DNA from: Patescibacteria group bacterium
Lineage (GTDB): Bacteria; Patescibacteriota; Microgenomatia; UBA10105; UBA927
DNA: 64,000 bases
Direction of reading: 5' to 3'
Assembly (NCBI GenBank): GCA_003545435.1
Contig: DPYI01000025.1
Location: 20,374 to 84,373 of the forward strand
The notes beneath the pieces were generated by a model, which was given only the letters and a program-made list of their open reading frames with translations, was not told the DNA's origin and made no database searches. This document shows positions 52,081 through 61,676 of the stretch, one piece after another (position 1 is the stretch's first letter; every line of letters begins with the position of its first letter). The translations under genes and the position numbers were made by a program.

Positions 52081-53433
52081 TTATATATTCCTTTTTTCTT
52101 TTTTTGGAAATGTCATGTTCGGAAATACTGTTGATACATAAAAAACAACAGCAATAAGTACGATAAAGATGCTTATCAGCCATTGAACATGTTTCTGTCC
52201 CCATACAGCATAAGGAAAACCGGCGAGTAGAAAGGGGTGATATACGATATACATATTTATAAAATGAAGGATGCTTAAGGCGAAAAGTCCTGCCATATAC
52301 CATGGTAAGCATACCGCAAGAATTGTCAACAATGGAAAAATCGGATACATATATCTTTCGTGCATGCGAGGCAGTACTAAAAATGCAAGAAGCGAGATTA
52401 TGAATAAATTCCGAATAAGAAAGATGGTTGAAATTTTTTTTTGAAGAAGATTCAATGCAATTGGTATGAGAAATATAAAAAATATCAGTATCCCATACCA
52501 AAAAAGAGGAATACCGTAAAACGCGGATGTGTCGCTTGGCGATCCAACCAAATGCATAACGGAAAAGTGAAAAGAATCTTCTATCCCTTCCGGAATTGCA
52601 TGCGGACGAAATATCATCCACCACACATTCAATGCATACGCTGTGATATTTGTCATCTCACCTATTGCGTTATTTTTAATAAACAGAGATATCCATATTA
52701 AAGGATTATTGTTTACCGGCAAGGTAAAAATAAATACAAAACATATCGCAGGAATCAGATATGTGATGTATTTCCCTTTTGGCATATTTTTCCACCACAG
52801 AAGGAGCATGAACGGTAGATTGTAGAGTAATGATAACTTTGTGTAGATACTGAGTAGAAACAACAGTATGCTGGGAAATATTTTTTTATTAAGCAAAAAG
52901 TATAGCGAGGCGATAAAAAAGCAATTTACTACTGCATCCATCTGGCCCCAGACAGTGCTGTTATAGATAATCACTGGGTTAAAAAGAAATAATCCCATTC
53001 CGATATACGGCTGTAGAACATTGGGTGTAATTTTTTTTAAAATAAAGTAAATGGCGCTTCCGATAATAAGATCAGACAGTATAGGCGGAACACGGAATAA
53101 GAGAGTAATCAGGGTTACATTTAACCATGGCAGAGATCCTGCAGGCACATGCATCACAGCTAAAACAATTTTACTGATTTGTATACCTATAAAATACATG
53201 CACGATAGGATATAGAGAAGGCCCGGAGGCTGGTTGTTTGGAAGCGTTCCGAATTGAAGGTGTGCGGATTTATACGTATCTGCAAATCCATAAAGGAACG
53301 CGATGCGTGCCCAATCTTTATACCGAAGTATGTCGGTATGTTCGCGTATATCTATAATATGAGACAGGATAACAATACGAAGTAATAATGCTAAAACTAT
53401 TATAAAAATAAGCCAAAAATATTTTTTTCTCAT
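52081..53433 (-). CDS. GT-C membrane glycosyltransferase with WGQMD motif
   Basis: A 450-residue polytopic protein. The first external loop has IREHTDILRYKDWAR (D34, D40). NQPPGLLYILSCMYF follows at 67-81, then NSTVWGQMDAVVNCFFIASL with WGQMD at 162-166, a motif shared by GT87-like and other GT-C mannosyltransferases. FLVLPRMHERYMYPIFPLLT near 370 is the conserved HERY block of that group. There is no large outer domain. The start at 53433 overlaps the upstream YfhO stop as ATGA; a start at 53481 is less likely. Confidence 0.72.
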   Translation of the reverse strand: MRKKYFWLIFIIVLALLLRIVILSHIIDIREHTDILRYKDWARIAFLYGFADTYKSAHLQFGTLPNNQPPGLLYILSCMYFIGIQISKIVLAVMHVPAGSLPWLNVTLITLLFRVPPILSDLIIGSAIYFILKKITPNVLQPYIGMGLFLFNPVIIYNSTVWGQMDAVVNCFFIASLYFLLNKKIFPSILLFLLSIYTKLSLLYNLPFMLLLWWKNMPKGKYITYLIPAICFVFIFTLPVNNNPLIWISLFIKNNAIGEMTNITAYALNVWWMIFRPHAIPEGIEDSFHFSVMHLVGSPSDTSAFYGIPLFWYGILIFFIFLIPIALNLLQKKISTIFLIRNLFIISLLAFLVLPRMHERYMYPIFPLLTILAVCLPWYMAGLFALSILHFINMYIVYHPFLLAGFPYAVWGQKHVQWLISIFIVLIAVVFYVSTVFPNMTFPKKEKRNI

Positions 53434-55823
53434 TTTTTCAATCGTAAAATGAAAAATATCCCGATAAGAATAGCTGTGCATACGGATAGCAAGCTTCCGA
53501 GTGTAATCGAATTTGGCTGATATGTAAAAATAATAGTATGCTCACCTTCAGGAACTGATATTGCCCGAAATGCATAATTTGCCCTATAGATTTTTACTTC
53601 TTTATCATCCACAAATGCTCTCCATCCAGGATAGTAATTATCTGTTATGACCAGAAGTCCATCAGATGGAGATGCCACGCGTAGGGACAGAAAATTCTCC
53701 TTGTATGAAATTATTCCTACGACGGCGTTATCTGTATTGATTTTAGCATTCGTTTCATTTTTTCCTTTAATAGGTTCTTCTATGAGTACGGTTTTCGTCG
53801 GATCGAATGAATCGTCAAATAATCGTTCTAATAGAAGATCATCGTCAGCAATCACCTCTGAATCAGCCAATACAGAAATATGGGGAAGCATTGACGTGTT
53901 TTTTGCAATAATCCATGTATCATCTTCCCAGAGAATTTGACCAGAGTTTATTTGCTTCTTGTGATACTCCTCTTTTTTGTAAAGCACATTTCCTACGCTA
54001 ACCAACTGCATGAGCCGTGCTATTCTTTTCTGCATAATCGGATTGCCTTCATCCCATCCGCTGAAGGTAACATCACTTCTGGTCAAACCTTTGGATGTGT
54101 CTCCTGTCTTTGCCCAGGAGAATAATTCTCCATATCTCTTAAGATAAAGCGGTTCGTAATACTGTGGGTCAAAAAAACGGAAGTATGATGCGATGTTTGT
54201 CGGAATCTCAGCATCGCCCACTCCGACAATGCGATCGTATACTGTCAATTGTTTTATGCGGTCAATAACTTCTACAGAAGGTAATATGCGGGATTCAGAA
54301 GAAAACGGGAGAAATTTATTCGCATTATATAATCCGGAAAAACAATAAATACTCATTATCATCAGTGCCGCAAAAATCCCGATTTTTTTGTACAGCCAAA
54401 CTCCAAAAAGTGCAATACCGAACACAACACACTCTAATATGATATTCCTTGCGGTCGTATCCCGTAATGCAACGAGCCAGCAATTGTGAGTAACTGAATC
54501 TAAACATGATACATGGGTAGAGGCGGAAAAAAGAGTAAAAATAACAATAATGCTTATAATCCCTATACACATCAATGCCGGCTTACGAAGCGGTACCTTC
54601 CCCTTCAAAAAGTTATCAAATCCCATTCCTGCCAATATGGCTATTGAAAATGCAGTAAGGAAAAAAAATCTAGACGGAATACCTGTTCCGATTATCGGGA
54701 TAGGCAGACTATATATCCATCTGGATAAAGGCCAATTGAGTGTCAAAAGGAACGTCAGACATATGACAATTTCATAAAATAGCCTGACATACCTCCTTTT
54801 ATCCAATACATTCTTTCCTATCAATACCGTTACAAAAAAAATGGGTATCATGCCCATATAGAGGGCTGTTTCAACGTAATCTTTTCTTTCCCAGAAATTA
54901 TACGTTGCGGGATTGCCGAAAAAATTTGGTATAAAGAGCGTTATGAAGTGATCTATCGGGAGCAAAAACCGATCAAATATAAACTGTGAGGCGCTGTGCG
55001 TCATGTTTGAATTTCTATACAATTCCAACGTGGGAAGAAGCTGAACAGCCGAAAGACCCATTCCTAAAAGGAATGATGCCCCAAGAGGAAAAATTGAAAT
55101 GCGTTCCATACGGCATAGAGAGAGTGCATAGCATCCGCTTATCAAAAGAACATACAGTACCATCTGCGGTTGTCCTGATATCATCATAAAAAAGACCATA
55201 CATGGAATCAAAAACAACAATTTTGTTGAGGTATTTTCCCTATACTGTTCAATGATTGCCAAAATATAGGGAAGACACGAAGCAACATAGAGATATTCTC
55301 CGAATTCGTATCTCACGACTGCAAAACCGGATAGCAAAAACGTAACAATGCTAAATACCGATGCGATTCTTGAAAATCCCAGTTTCCTCGTATACCACCA
55401 GCACCCGAGAGAAAAGAGAATCGGCTGAAGCATAATATACATTGTCCAGGCTGCGTGTCCGGTAAATAAAAGAAATAAAAGCGTTGTCGGAGTAAAAAAT
55501 CCGGCATGCATAGTAGCCAGTAGTGGCATACCGCTTCCGTTATACGGATTCCAAAGCGGCAAGGAACCGTTCTGTATACTCTCCTTTATGAGAATTTTAT
55601 AGGGATAGAGCTGACGGAATACATCATCCAGCACCGGTTTATGCGCTATTCCTAAAGATCTTGCGTAGGACGTCTCGCTTTTCCACGGTTCGTACCAAGC
55701 GATAAGATAATTCCCCGGAAAGGGAATCATCCCAATAAAGGACTTCCAGAAAAGAAGTACGGTGATTCCCAGAGATATGGCTATAGGAAAAATAATTCGA
55801 AACACCGACTTTTTGGAAATCAT
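53430..55823 (-). CDS. YfhO-like membrane glycosyltransferase (copy 3)
   Basis: A 797-residue paralog: PFPGNYLIAWYEPWKSETSY, VFRQLYPYKILIKESIQNGS, PLWNPYNGSGMPLLATMHAG and FFGNPATYNFWERKDYVETA. The outer domain carries ITDNYYPGWRAFVDDKEVKI and YRANYAFRAISVPEGEHTII, almost word for word as in copies 1 and 2, followed by a last helix. The start at 55823 lies 13 bp after the upstream stop; ATG at 55925 would overlap that gene by 89 bp. Donor and acceptor are unknown. Confidence 0.8.
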   Translation of the reverse strand: MISKKSVFRIIFPIAISLGITVLLFWKSFIGMIPFPGNYLIAWYEPWKSETSYARSLGIAHKPVLDDVFRQLYPYKILIKESIQNGSLPLWNPYNGSGMPLLATMHAGFFTPTTLLFLLFTGHAAWTMYIMLQPILFSLGCWWYTRKLGFSRIASVFSIVTFLLSGFAVVRYEFGEYLYVASCLPYILAIIEQYRENTSTKLLFLIPCMVFFMMISGQPQMVLYVLLISGCYALSLCRMERISIFPLGASFLLGMGLSAVQLLPTLELYRNSNMTHSASQFIFDRFLLPIDHFITLFIPNFFGNPATYNFWERKDYVETALYMGMIPIFFVTVLIGKNVLDKRRYVRLFYEIVICLTFLLTLNWPLSRWIYSLPIPIIGTGIPSRFFFLTAFSIAILAGMGFDNFLKGKVPLRKPALMCIGIISIIVIFTLFSASTHVSCLDSVTHNCWLVALRDTTARNIILECVVFGIALFGVWLYKKIGIFAALMIMSIYCFSGLYNANKFLPFSSESRILPSVEVIDRIKQLTVYDRIVGVGDAEIPTNIASYFRFFDPQYYEPLYLKRYGELFSWAKTGDTSKGLTRSDVTFSGWDEGNPIMQKRIARLMQLVSVGNVLYKKEEYHKKQINSGQILWEDDTWIIAKNTSMLPHISVLADSEVIADDDLLLERLFDDSFDPTKTVLIEEPIKGKNETNAKINTDNAVVGIISYKENFLSLRVASPSDGLLVITDNYYPGWRAFVDDKEVKIYRANYAFRAISVPEGEHTIIFTYQPNSITLGSLLSVCTAILIGIFFILRLKK

Positions 55824-55836
55824 GATAGTATGGCGT

Positions 55837-57309
55837 TTATTGCACCAGTTGTCGCCACTCTTCCGTCCATGCATAAATAGATGACGGATTGATGCGTATC
55901 CACTGTTCTTCGACAAGACGGGCACTGGATGAAGCTGAAAGGTCTGCTATCGTTCCTGAAGCCGTCGAAATAATCGGCGCAAGAAGACCATCCTGTGTCC
56001 TTCTTCGTGTAAAACCAATTGCTCTCCCCTCATCGGATAACAGATTTTTTTCATCCATATAAAGAACAATAGGTACTGACCTTGGTGCTTCTTCATATTT
56101 CCAATCATAAAAAGCAAATGTTTCACCCGGATACATCTGAGTGAGCATACTACGAACCTCTTTTGACGCTCTTGCTGTCAAATTGATGTGTTCAGAAAAC
56201 ACTTCATTTCCCGTTTTCATCATGGTAAACACAAAAACAACGAAAATCAGTGCTATGCCGAGATGTCGTTTGATGCAGTATACCCGATACAGCACCCAGG
56301 CCGTAATCAAAATGATGAACGGATGAGTGAATGTGATAAAACTGGAGTAAATCGGAACCCTGGTATATCTGACGAGCACAGTCATGAATCCAAACGAAAG
56401 AAATATAAAAAGCCAAGATGTATTCATCTTCTTTCGGATTATTTGCAGCACAAAAAAACCAACAGCCAATACCGCAATCAGAATGGCAATCTGTGGAAGT
56501 CCGCCGATAATATGCGCCCATTCTTTCGGCCAAAATTCCGATAAGTATGTAAGCCACCGTCTTCCCAGAACATCAAGTGATATGTTAAATTGATCAAATC
56601 TGTAATAATATATCATGTTTTTAATATTCACAAATTCATTCGATGTATCCCAAAGAACTATAGGAAGCATCGGAAGAAGCGCTCCAAAAAGAGCAATCAA
56701 TAAAAATCGTATTTTCGTTTTTCCTCCTAATATAAATGCCATAAGAACCGGTATTCCCAACGACATACCCTGAAGATGGATCGACGCTCCGAAACCGGCA
56801 AAAAAACCCATTCCGAATGCCGAAAGCAAAGTCTTTTTTTTCATATACCAGATGGCGCAAACAATGGTAAGGAAAGAAAAAATAGGAATTGGGGTTTGAT
56901 TGGTCAGATTTACTGACTGGGCAATCTGAGCAGTCGAGAGAGCAGTCAGACCGGCAAGCAGCAAACCGAAAAAACCATTTTCCATTCTTTTCCCCAACAT
57001 TCCCATTCCGATAATGAGAAGTCCATACAATGCCGTTAAAAAAATCCAGGGGGATACAACTGAATATCTACATATGACGGTCGGAACCATGAGCAGCCAG
57101 TACCACGTTCCGGAAGTCTGAAATGGTCCTGCTGAGGAAAACGGACCAACTAACGGAATTTTGCCTTCCTTCAGGGCTTCACGGGCAACAATAGCATCAT
57201 GAGCCTGATCGTATGCAAGGCCAAAACGTTCAGAATAATTCCAAAACCTCAATATGCATCCCAATAGAGTAATGCTAAAAAGAACAATAAGAAATGTATT
57301 TTTTTTCAT
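55837..57309 (-). CDS. GT39-like membrane glycosyltransferase, DQ subfamily (copy 3)
   Basis: A 490-residue polytopic protein related to 31133, 40853 and 42398. FGLAYDQAHDAIVAREALKE has D34-Q35 and H37-D38, and PLVGPFSSAGPFQTSGTWYW is the second conserved loop. About ten helices precede a 100-residue outer tail (ETFAFYDWKYEEAPRSVPIV). It is the first gene of the minus-strand unit running from 57309 down to 49732, so its promoter should lie in 57310-57388. Confidence 0.75.
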   Translation of the reverse strand: MKKNTFLIVLFSITLLGCILRFWNYSERFGLAYDQAHDAIVAREALKEGKIPLVGPFSSAGPFQTSGTWYWLLMVPTVICRYSVVSPWIFLTALYGLLIIGMGMLGKRMENGFFGLLLAGLTALSTAQIAQSVNLTNQTPIPIFSFLTIVCAIWYMKKKTLLSAFGMGFFAGFGASIHLQGMSLGIPVLMAFILGGKTKIRFLLIALFGALLPMLPIVLWDTSNEFVNIKNMIYYYRFDQFNISLDVLGRRWLTYLSEFWPKEWAHIIGGLPQIAILIAVLAVGFFVLQIIRKKMNTSWLFIFLSFGFMTVLVRYTRVPIYSSFITFTHPFIILITAWVLYRVYCIKRHLGIALIFVVFVFTMMKTGNEVFSEHINLTARASKEVRSMLTQMYPGETFAFYDWKYEEAPRSVPIVLYMDEKNLLSDEGRAIGFTRRRTQDGLLAPIISTASGTIADLSASSSARLVEEQWIRINPSSIYAWTEEWRQLVQ

Positions 57310-57388
57310 AACTACTGCATAAGATGAATATCTCTTAATTCCTATTCTTTTATAATTGATAATAGTATACTACGCTTATATACCTTTC
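57310..57388. promoter_or_regulatory. Divergent promoter region between two GT39-like genes
   Basis: A 79-bp AT-rich spacer. On the plus strand TATAAT (57351-57356) is a perfect -10 hexamer and TATACT (57366-57371) a near-perfect one, but neither has a recognisable -35. The minus-strand promoter cannot be assigned. Confidence 0.35.
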
Positions 57389-59098
57389 ATGAAGCATACG
57401 ATTGCACTTTTATTTATAATTTTCTTTGCTTCAATAATCCGGCTTCTGCTCTTGGACAGAATTCCAACTGCGGTAAGCGGGGATGAGCTGACATATATTG
57501 TCACTTCCCGTTCAGTGTATCTAACCGGTTCTGACATAACAGGAACCTGGCCATTATGGAAAAGCTCTCTATTTCAATATCCCCCTAAAGAACATCAGGC
57601 GGAATTACCATACCTTATCATTCTTCCTTTCGTAGGTTGGTTTGGAAATTCCTTTTTCTGGATCAGATTTCCGTTTGCTGTAATGGGAGTATTAATCGTA
57701 CTTCTTATGTATCTCATAACGAAACGTCTTTTTGATAAACAAACAGGGATTGTTGCTGCAGTCTTTGCAGCTGTTAATCCATGGTTGGTATATATGAGCC
57801 GGACTGCTTATGAGATGATTCCCGCAACGCTGTTTATTCTCTCTTCGATATATTATATTCTGGACAAACAAAAAAAACATATCTATCTGGCTATTCCGTT
57901 TCTTATCCTTGCTTTTTATTCCTACATCGGCACAAAACTCATCATTCTTCCCCTCATACTTCTTGTTGTTTTCTATGCACGCAACACTTCCCGTAGGAAA
58001 AACACACTGCTGCCCCACATCGTCATTACTCTTACTGGAATTTTTCTCGTATGCTTCTTTGTCCTTATGCAGAAAGGACAGGGTGGCTCCAGAATGGGAG
58101 ATTTGTTTCTTCCCAGTGACTCCACCATTCAACAAACAGTCGATCAAATGCGTAAAATAACCATTGACAATCCTGTCCGAAATGTACTGATTAATAAAGC
58201 CACCGTTTATATATGGACGCTTGCAGGAAAAGCATTCGCTGCTTTTTCTCCTACGTATCTCTTTTTTGAAGGAGATCTTTTTTTCTCTCTCTGGCATGGT
58301 TTTCTCTATGTTATTGATGCACTGTTTATTTGCATCGGATTCATCTTTCTTGCATATAAAGATAAAAGGCTTGGACTGTTTTTTGCTCTGCTTCTGTTCC
58401 TTTCCATTTTCCCTCAGCTTTTCCATAAAAATCAGGCCAACTTCTCCAGCCATACAGCACTTCTTATACCTTTTTTGATCATCCTATCCGCCTACGGTGT
58501 ACGCCAAATCATCGGTATATTCAGTTCAAAAAACATTCGAAGGCTTGCTGGATTGGTTTTTGCGTTTCTTTATCTTGGGTGTGTCGTGTATTTCCTTCAT
58601 ACGTATTTTTTCCGTTATCCCCTGCAGGAACGCAATGAATTCCACGTACGGACGCTCTCACGGTATCTTAAACTTACCGAAAATAGGGATACTCGAGTAT
58701 TTATAAAAACTCCGCATCCTTACAACGTATTTAAAAAATATGTATTTTATACAAACAATATCCAAAAATCTTCAATACCGATTCTTCGGAAAGCGTATAC
58801 CAATAAGAATTATACTCTGGGAAACATCGTATTTCTTCCCTGTTATACAGATATCCCCAGTGATGGCATATCCTCTTCACTCATCATTGATTCTGATTGT
58901 TCAGAGACTATCAATGGACAGGGAAATATACATATTGCACGGCTTGTCGATGGAGGATCTTCCTACACCATATACTTTGATAGAATATGTGGAGATTTTT
59001 CTTTAAAAAGATATCCGTATGGCATAACGTGGGACGATCTTTCTGTTGAGAAGATGCCTCTCAAGAAATTCTGCGAAACCTACATATCCGAATATTAG
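57389..59098 (+). CDS. GT39 (PMT-like) membrane glycosyltransferase
   Basis: A 569-residue protein. PTAVSGDELTYIVTSRSVYL carries D32-E33, KEHQAELPYLIILPFVGWFG is the donor loop, and NPWLVYMSRTAYEMIPATLF parallels the SPWHIQFSR loop of the DWDE group, from which it is more distant. About eleven helices and an outer domain of about 150 residues follow. The start at 57389 (MKHTIALLF) is preferred; ATG at 57356 overlaps the promoter hexamers. It stands alone on the plus strand. Its stop (TAG) interlocks with the TAA of the convergent GT2 gene within TTAG. Confidence 0.8.
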   Translation: MKHTIALLFIIFFASIIRLLLLDRIPTAVSGDELTYIVTSRSVYLTGSDITGTWPLWKSSLFQYPPKEHQAELPYLIILPFVGWFGNSFFWIRFPFAVMGVLIVLLMYLITKRLFDKQTGIVAAVFAAVNPWLVYMSRTAYEMIPATLFILSSIYYILDKQKKHIYLAIPFLILAFYSYIGTKLIILPLILLVVFYARNTSRRKNTLLPHIVITLTGIFLVCFFVLMQKGQGGSRMGDLFLPSDSTIQQTVDQMRKITIDNPVRNVLINKATVYIWTLAGKAFAAFSPTYLFFEGDLFFSLWHGFLYVIDALFICIGFIFLAYKDKRLGLFFALLLFLSIFPQLFHKNQANFSSHTALLIPFLIILSAYGVRQIIGIFSSKNIRRLAGLVFAFLYLGCVVYFLHTYFFRYPLQERNEFHVRTLSRYLKLTENRDTRVFIKTPHPYNVFKKYVFYTNNIQKSSIPILRKAYTNKNYTLGNIVFLPCYTDIPSDGISSSLIIDSDCSETINGQGNIHIARLVDGGSSYTIYFDRICGDFSLKRYPYGITWDDLSVEKMPLKKFCETYISEY

Positions 59099-59973
59099 CA
59101 ATAGTTCTTCAGTCGTTTTAGAAAGATCGGGAAGAAAAAAGGTAATGCGCGGCAAAATCCTTTCACCATAATTGCATCTCCCCGTATTATACTTGTACAC
59201 AATCGTATTGGAATCCATATCGTACCCAAAAAGAGTTGATATGCTGATGCGTGTTTCCAGATAAAGAAAAACTGATTGCGGAAAGCGGTTTCTTTTATCA
59301 TATTCCTGGAATAACGCTGAAAAATTTTTCCGTCTTCATGAAAATGCTTTACCACACTCTTCGGTTCAAATAATACCCGGTATCCCTTTTTTTTGGCTCG
59401 ATATGAAAGGTCAATATCTTCCCAATAAAAGGGGTTATATATCGTATCCATACCTCCTAATTCATTCCATATGGTACGTCTGAAGGCACTACTTCCGCCG
59501 GACACCCACGCAGTGTCCGTTTTATCTACTTCTCCCCGTTTATGTATATAAAACCCTTTTTCCCATCGACCGATTCCCCTGCCCCGCAAAACTATTTTCC
59601 CTTTCTCTATGCTTTTATCCATACACCCTACGGCAAATACAGTCGGATCGGAAAAATGAGAAATAAGCGGCTCAAGAAATCCTTTTTCCGGTTCAACATC
59701 AGTGTTCAGAAGCACAACGATATCGGTTTTGGCTTCCCGTACACCCACATTGACCGTAGAAGCAAACCCCTCATGCCTGTCTTTTCTAATAGTCCTGATA
59801 TCGGGAAAATTCTCCTGTATATATGAAACAGACTCATCAGTAGAACAATCATCGACAATGATAAGTGTTGCACTCCCGCTGTGCTTTGCCACCTCGCTGA
59901 GATGTTTCTCCAACAACAGTTTTCCATTCCAATTCGGTATGATGATACTGACGGACATTTTTGGTGTCTTCAT
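59095..59973 (-). CDS. GT2-family glycosyltransferase
   Basis: A 292-residue GT-A enzyme: VSIIIPNWNGKLLLEKHLSE, LIIVDDCSTDESV, TDIVVLLNTDVEPEKGFLEP (NTD as the DxD equivalent), WVSGGSSAFRRTIWNELGGM and WEDIDLSYRAKKKGYRVLFE. This is the WbbL-like group also seen at 17700. A C-terminal hydrophobic stretch may anchor it. The start overlaps the upstream GT39 stop as ATGA, and the gene ends convergent with the plus-strand GT39 gene by a 4-bp overlap. Confidence 0.86.
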   Translation of the reverse strand: MKTPKMSVSIIIPNWNGKLLLEKHLSEVAKHSGSATLIIVDDCSTDESVSYIQENFPDIRTIRKDRHEGFASTVNVGVREAKTDIVVLLNTDVEPEKGFLEPLISHFSDPTVFAVGCMDKSIEKGKIVLRGRGIGRWEKGFYIHKRGEVDKTDTAWVSGGSSAFRRTIWNELGGMDTIYNPFYWEDIDLSYRAKKKGYRVLFEPKSVVKHFHEDGKIFQRYSRNMIKETAFRNQFFFIWKHASAYQLFLGTIWIPIRLCTSIIRGDAIMVKGFCRALPFFFPIFLKRLKNYC

Positions 59974-61676
59974 GGGGTTTTTATATTTCCTTGGGCAATA
60001 TATATTGCCGGTGTTCCGTCTAAATAGTTAATGCGATACAAAGGATCAATAGTAGGGGAAAATTCCTTCGGCAAACCTACAAATAATGTTCTCTTTTTGC
60101 TAAAATCATCCAAACTGAATTTGTGGAACTCAAATATGTCATACGTATTCCCCTCTTCTCCCCATCCTCCGGATTTCGTCCCTCCCTGTTTGCTATACAA
60201 AGCCGGATCGTATTTTGAATAATACAGCATAAATATATAAGGCCATTCCAATGCCGAAGAAACAACAATGCGATCATAAGAACTTTTATTTTTCATAAGA
60301 TATTCCGTCATTTCCTTCCTCCCGTATACCCAATCTTTGGATCTTTCATAAGGGATATGCAATATATATTGATGTACATAGTAGTATGAAGATAAACAAA
60401 TCACGAAACCGAAAATTCCCATAAAAATATGTACAGGAATCCTTTTTTCCCGTAAAAAATCATATACACAAAAAACGCCATGCGCTGTGATGATCATTAA
60501 AGGAATTGTCATGCCCAAAACCCGTATGGCATGAGGTATGTCCCAAGTAATCGACGCAGGAATTGGAGCAATAAGAATCCATAAAATAATATATATCGCC
60601 TCACGTTTATCGGATTTTTGTACAAGATAATAAAGTCCTAACGGGATAAAAGGAAGCATCCACAAAAAGCAAAGTCCGACAAACGGAGTATGATGCTGTT
60701 TTTCATCGTAATCAAAAAAAAGAAAAGCGGGAGAAAAATGGGTAAAATATCCTTTCAAAACAATATCGGCAGATGTAAATACTGTGTTGTCATGGAATAA
60801 TCTTCTCGGGAGATTAATACCAAGTTTCGCATCATAAAACATCTCTTTCTCTTTTTGTTTATATATATCAAGTGCCTGCTGAGTGCTAAATACGCTTGTT
60901 CCTTTTACCCGAATATGAACATTATAAAAAAGCGTGTCACCAATGAGAATAGTGCCGAAAAATCCTGCCGCTACAATAAATCTGACCAAATCATTTTTAT
61001 TTACTTTCCTCAGATCTTTCCAATAAAGAAGTGTTAGCACAAGGCCGAGCATGGGTGCAAGAACACGGAAACTTAGGTAAGAGTAGGTTGCCAAACCAAA
61101 CGAAAGAACCGAAAGCAGAAGAAGTCCGGGTCTATGCTTCATTCCATAAAGAAACAGAGTTGCCCCCAATGTGATAAAAAAGAGTCCAACGTTAGCCTCA
61201 GCAGCCATCCTGGAAAATTGAATGTGCCACGGAAGAATTGCCAGAAGAAAAGAGGAAAGAAGAGGTATTCGTTCATTGTTAATTGTTGATTGCTTATTGA
61301 TTGTTGCATTTTGTCCAAGCGCACAAAGTCCCTTCACAAGAAAAAACAAAGATAACACAGTTAGTACCCCGAAAAATGCTGAAGGGAATCTGACGCTAAA
61401 GTCGTTATATCCAAATACTGCAATAGATCCGACCGTTAGATATGCATAAACGGGAAGTTTGTAATCATCCAATGATCGGAAATATACCGGCAGAAATTTC
61501 CCAAATTCGTCTTTCCCGGTTTTGAGAACGGAATACGCATTGTATCCGAATGCTGCTTCATCCCAATTTAAAGACGGCGGGACTGACGGAAACTTATAAA
61601 ACCGGAAAAATACCGCTATCAAGAGAATGCATCCTAACGCAATTTTCACAAAACGCTTCTCCATATTGTTATTCAT
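59970..61676 (-). CDS. GT39 (PMT-like) membrane glycosyltransferase, DWDE subfamily (copy 3)
   Basis: A protein of about 568 residues paralogous to 43911 and 45604. PPSLNWDEAAFGYNAYSVLK (D39-E40) and DEFGKFLPVYFRSLDDYKLP are the catalytic region, followed by LPWHIQFSRMAAEANVGLFF. The outer domain ends NYLDGTPAIYIAQG, like the NxLNGxPxIxI tail of the other copies. The loop before LLSSFLLAILPWHI (NATINKQSTINNER) is encoded by degenerate heptamers at 61275-61309. The start may be the ATG at 61676 (8-bp overlap with the upstream stop) or at 61664. Confidence 0.82.
   Translation of the reverse strand: MNNNMEKRFVKIALGCILLIAVFFRFYKFPSVPPSLNWDEAAFGYNAYSVLKTGKDEFGKFLPVYFRSLDDYKLPVYAYLTVGSIAVFGYNDFSVRFPSAFFGVLTVLSLFFLVKGLCALGQNATINKQSTINNERIPLLSSFLLAILPWHIQFSRMAAEANVGLFFITLGATLFLYGMKHRPGLLLLSVLSFGLATYSYLSFRVLAPMLGLVLTLLYWKDLRKVNKNDLVRFIVAAGFFGTILIGDTLFYNVHIRVKGTSVFSTQQALDIYKQKEKEMFYDAKLGINLPRRLFHDNTVFTSADIVLKGYFTHFSPAFLFFDYDEKQHHTPFVGLCFLWMLPFIPLGLYYLVQKSDKREAIYIILWILIAPIPASITWDIPHAIRVLGMTIPLMIITAHGVFCVYDFLREKRIPVHIFMGIFGFVICLSSYYYVHQYILHIPYERSKDWVYGRKEMTEYLMKNKSSYDRIVVSSALEWPYIFMLYYSKYDPALYSKQGGTKSGGWGEEGNTYDIFEFHKFSLDDFSKKRTLFVGLPKEFSPTIDPLYRINYLDGTPAIYIAQGNIKTP
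61275..61309. repeat. Five degenerate tandem heptamers in a GT39 loop
   Basis: ATTGTTA, ATTGTTG, ATTGCTT, ATTGATT, GTTGCAT. Same loop position as the repeats in the two other DWDE paralogs, but a different sequence. Confidence 0.7.

Noticed and set aside
57692..58453. A 253-residue reading frame antisense to the plus-strand GT39 gene
   Set aside because: Its composition is extremely rich in Lys, Ser and Asn with no recognisable motif, and it lies wholly opposite a well-supported membrane-protein gene.
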